A DNA stretch of 15,908 nt from SFTJ01 sp905210415 (lineage in GTDB: Bacteria; Bacteroidota; Bacteroidia; Bacteroidales; Muribaculaceae). The position numbers and the translations under genes were made by a program. Below are positions 14,016 through 15,908 of this stretch, in pieces (the first letter of the stretch is position 1; each line of letters begins with the position of its first letter). Where the stretch lies: positions 1 to 15,908 of the forward strand of contig CABSDC010000050.1 of assembly GCA_902476295.1 (NCBI GenBank). Direction: 5' to 3'. The notes under the pieces were generated by a model. The model was not told the origin of the DNA. It did not search any database and worked only from the letters and a program-made list of their open reading frames with translations.

Positions 14016-15035
14016 TCAAAACAGAGTGTTCTCGCTCGGGAAACGATTGCGGCCCAAGTGCGAATAAGCGAGGTCGGTGACTTCGCGTCCGCGAGGGGTG
14101 CGCTTGATGAAACCCTCCTGAATGAGGTAAGGTTCATACACTTCCTCGATAGTGCCAGCATCTTCGCCGAGGGCTGTGGCGATAGTGGTCAGTCCCACAG
14201 GTCCACCCTTAAACTTATCGATAATGGTGAGAAGAATCTTGTTGTCGATTTCGTCGAGCCCATATTTGTCGATGTTGAGGGCTTCGAGAGCAAATCGGGT
14301 GATGTCGGTCTCAATCTTGCCACTGCCCTTCACCTGTGCAAAGTCGCGCACGCGGCGCAACAGAGCGTTGGCGATACGTGGAGTGCCACGGCTGCGCAAT
14401 GCTATCTCAAGTGCAGCCTCGTCGCTGATAGGCACATTGAGCAGGCGTGCCGAGCGCTTCACAATGCGTTCCAGCACATCGTGGTTGTAGAATTCCAAGT
14501 GACAATTGATGCCGAAACGCGCGCGCAGAGGCGATGTGAGCAGACCGCTGCGTGTGGTGGCACCGATGAGAGTGAAGGGGGCAAGGCTCAGCTGCACCGA
14601 GCGAGCGCCAGGGCCCTTGTCAATCATTATGTCGATGCGATAGTCTTCCATAGCCGAATAGAGATATTCCTCCACCACAGGGCTGAGGCGGTGTATCTCA
14701 TCGATAAAGAGCACGTCGTTTTCGTCGAGCGAAGTGAGTACGCCCGCCAAGTCGCCAGGCTTGTCGAGAACCGGTCCGCTTGTCACCTTAAAGCCCACGC
14801 CAAGTTCGTTGGCGATGATGTTCGACAGTGTGGTTTTACCCAATCCCGGAGGGCCGTATAGTAAGGTGTGATCGAGGCTTTCGCCACGTTTTTTTGCGGC
14901 TTGCACAAACACCTGCAGGTTGTCGATAATCTTCTCTTGTCCACTGAAATCGTTGAAACGCTCAGGGCGCAGAGCGCGCTCAAAGTCCTTGTCGGAATCT
15001 AATCGCTGTTCGTGTATGTCGAAATTTTCTTCCAT
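14016..15035 (-). CDS. ruvB: Holliday junction branch migration ATPase RuvB
   Basis: Hexameric AAA+ motor that, with RuvA and RuvC, moves Holliday junctions during recombinational repair. From the ATG at 15035 it has 339 residues, the family norm. Walker A is GPPGLGKT at 61-68 (K67), Walker B is LFIDEIHR at 109-116 (D112, E113), sensor 1 lies in LIGATTRSG, and SPLRARFG carries the arginine finger. The C-terminal winged-helix domain includes GGPVGLTTIA and EPYLIQEGFIKRTPRGR. The start at 15035 gives MEENFDIHEQRL; an in-frame start 12 residues earlier lies upstream of the promoter box and is rejected. ruvA and ruvC are not in this window. The flippase gene follows 99 bases downstream. Confidence 0.98.
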   Translation of the reverse strand: MEENFDIHEQRLDSDKDFERALRPERFNDFSGQEKIIDNLQVFVQAAKKRGESLDHTLLYGPPGLGKTTLSNIIANELGVGFKVTSGPVLDKPGDLAGVLTSLDENDVLFIDEIHRLSPVVEEYLYSAMEDYRIDIMIDKGPGARSVQLSLAPFTLIGATTRSGLLTSPLRARFGINCHLEFYNHDVLERIVKRSARLLNVPISDEAALEIALRSRGTPRIANALLRRVRDFAQVKGSGKIETDITRFALEALNIDKYGLDEIDNKILLTIIDKFKGGPVGLTTIATALGEDAGTIEEVYEPYLIQEGFIKRTPRGREVTDLAYSHLGRNRFPSENTLF

Positions 15036-15040
15036 AGATA

Positions 15041-15048
15041 CAAAAGTA
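15041..15048 (-). promoter_or_regulatory. -7 box very close to the ruvB start codon
   Basis: Minus strand reads TACTTTTG (TAnnTTTG), ending only 5 bases before the ATG. Transcription would start at or within a base or two of the ATG, so the mRNA would be leaderless or nearly so. This box also fixes the ruvB start, since any longer form would lie upstream of it. Confidence 0.6.
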
Positions 15049-15497
15049 GCAATTCCCAGCATAATTTGCAATATTTTTTAGAGCGAGGAGCGACGTGAGG
15101 GTGCTGGCGCGGCGGAATATGGGATTACCAGACAAAATTTTGGCGCCAAAACAAACAAATCGCTGCTTTGACACCACGTAATTCGGCTTGAGTTGCGGTG
15201 CTTTTCCTGATTTTAGACTATTAATAACGACTTAAACTAACTAAAACAATCTTTCTATAACCAATATAAATTATGTAGTCCATAAAACTAATACGAATAA
15301 ATACAATCACTGTATTTTTGTACTGCAAAGTTAGATATAATTTTCAAAACTCAAAAGAAAATGCAAAAAAATTTCAAAAAGTTTGAAAAAATACGTTTGT
15401 GTGGCAAATTGCCACAATGTGACATTTTGATAACACGCTTCAAGGGGCGATGAGCTAATTTCGCGGAGAAAATCACAACTAAAACTATCAAAATGAT
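15049..15497. other. Gene-free, AT-rich regulatory region between ruvB and the right-edge gene
   Basis: No coding gene is supported in these 449 bases. Features seen: a perfect 14-bp palindrome TTTTGGCGCCAAAA (15138-15151); opposed promoter-like boxes TATTTTTG (+, 15313-15320) and TAACTTTG (-, 15326-15333); an AT hairpin TTTCAAA/TTTGAAA (15372-15388); a near-perfect palindrome GTGGCAA-A-TTGCCAC (15401-15415); and TAATTTCG (15456-15463), one base off the -7 consensus, 34 bases before the right-edge gene. The segment 15201-15400 is much more AT-rich than the coding DNA on either side. Confidence 0.5.
15456..15463 (+). promoter_or_regulatory. Possible -7 box for the right-edge gene
   Basis: TAATTTCG differs from TAnnTTTG at one base and lies 34 bases before the ATG at 15498, the same spacing as the thyA and GYF_2 boxes. 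TTTTG at 15425-15429 is a possible but rather distant -33 element. Confidence 0.35.
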
Positions 15498-15908
15498 ATG
15501 AATGCAATGAAAGTGTATAGCAGAGAAGAGATGATTGCGCTATGGCGCAAGGTGATGAATATAGATGTGGCACGCCGTGAATGCAGCGTGGAGCGTGCCG
15601 ATGGCATCGATGTGGATGCGCTGTTGCAGCAGCACATAGATGTGTGGTATGGCAATTTGCTACAAACAGCCCCCTTGGAGTGGGTGCCGGTGTCGGATTT
15701 GGCGCAGCTGGTGAACGTGTCGGCCGATGCTGAGGGAGTGGTGACGCTGGTGTTGCCTGAGCATTGCGTGCGACTTATGGAGGTGCAGATGCAGGGGTGG
15801 CGCCAATCGGTGTGTGAATTTGCGAGTCCCGATAGTGAGGTGGCGCACATACAGGCATCGCAGTGGTTGCGTGGAGGCAACTGCAATCCCGTGGCGGTGG
15901 CTTACGAC
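15498..15908 (+). CDS. Unrecognised protein, 3' end beyond the window
   Basis: An open frame of 137 codons from the ATG at 15498 to the right edge, starting MNAMKVYSREEMIALWRKVM; a second in-frame ATG at 15507 is an alternative start. I do not recognise a family. The visible part is soluble-looking, without signal peptide or membrane span, and is rich in acidic residues, tryptophan and valine: ERADGIDVDALLQQHIDVWYGNLL, then WVPVSDLAQLV, then VVTLVLPEHCVRLMEVQMQGWRQSV, ending QWLRGGNCNPVAVAYD at the edge. The strong third-position G/C bias, like the neighbouring genes, supports real coding. The stop-free frames on the other strand here are shadows. It is preceded by a long AT-rich regulatory region. 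Confidence 0.75.
   Translation, partial: MNAMKVYSREEMIALWRKVMNIDVARRECSVERADGIDVDALLQQHIDVWYGNLLQTAPLEWVPVSDLAQLVNVSADAEGVVTLVLPEHCVRLMEVQMQGWRQSVCEFASPDSEVAHIQASQWLRGGNCNPVAVAYD

Noticed and set aside
13926..14861. Long plus-strand open frame (311 codons) across ruvB
   Set aside because: It lies fully antisense to ruvB, whose every motif is intact, and its translation looks like a shadow frame with no family feature.
1..15908. CRISPR arrays, tRNA or rRNA genes, insertion sequences, integrases, toxin-antitoxin or defence genes
   Set aside because: Reading both strands showed no spaced direct repeats, cloverleaf-like segments, transposase or recombinase motifs, or known defence domains.

Overview
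The window looks like chromosomal DNA from a member of the Bacteroidales, possibly a Muribaculaceae- or Prevotella-like gut bacterium (the family is inference; no marker gene settles it). The support is: promoter boxes of the Bacteroidetes type (TAnnTTTG) upstream of several genes, few Shine-Dalgarno sequences, a BspA-type leucine-rich-repeat protein with a C-terminus like a type IX secretion tail, a PnuC-family transporter with the YNxPMQxIGW motif, a periplasmic GH20 hexosaminidase next to a ROK kinase, and a GYF_2/CD225 protein next to a DUF2752 protein. I see no phage, integrase, IS, tRNA, rRNA or CRISPR.

Layout. 1-2131 (+): the end of a PnuC-family vitamin transporter, then a protein fusing a GT2 glycosyltransferase to a lipopolysaccharide-kinase-like domain. 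2226-8331 (-): ROK sugar kinase, GH20 beta-hexosaminidase, a Wzx-type flippase, then folA and thyA, which form a two-gene operon read thyA first. 8455-9577 (+): the tightly coupled GYF_2/CD225 and DUF2752 membrane-protein genes, divergent from thyA. 9640-12365 (+): a decayed, N-terminally deleted copy of a glycerophosphodiesterase gene that still keeps its promoter, a secreted LRR protein, and the intact glycerophosphodiesterase followed by a palindromic repeat. 12465-15035 (-): a second flippase behind ruvB. 15498-15908 (+): the start of an unrecognised protein cut by the window edge.

How the genes fit together. Much of the window serves the cell envelope: core-sugar transfer and phosphorylation (GT2-kinase), glycan export (two flippases from different branches), amino-sugar salvage (GH20 releasing hexosamine, ROK probably phosphorylating it), glycerophosphodiester breakdown, and a surface LRR protein. 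thyA/folA supply dTMP and recycle the dihydrofolate it produces. ruvB is Holliday-junction branch migration. The genes interleave in short units rather than forming one system, and nothing here is a clear defence or secondary-metabolite locus.

The least ordinary items are the GT2-kinase fusion, the two glycerophosphodiesterase copies flanking the LRR gene, a repeat that starts exactly at two unrelated stop codons, and small perfect hairpins at the predicted transcription starts of the LRR and glycerophosphodiesterase genes.
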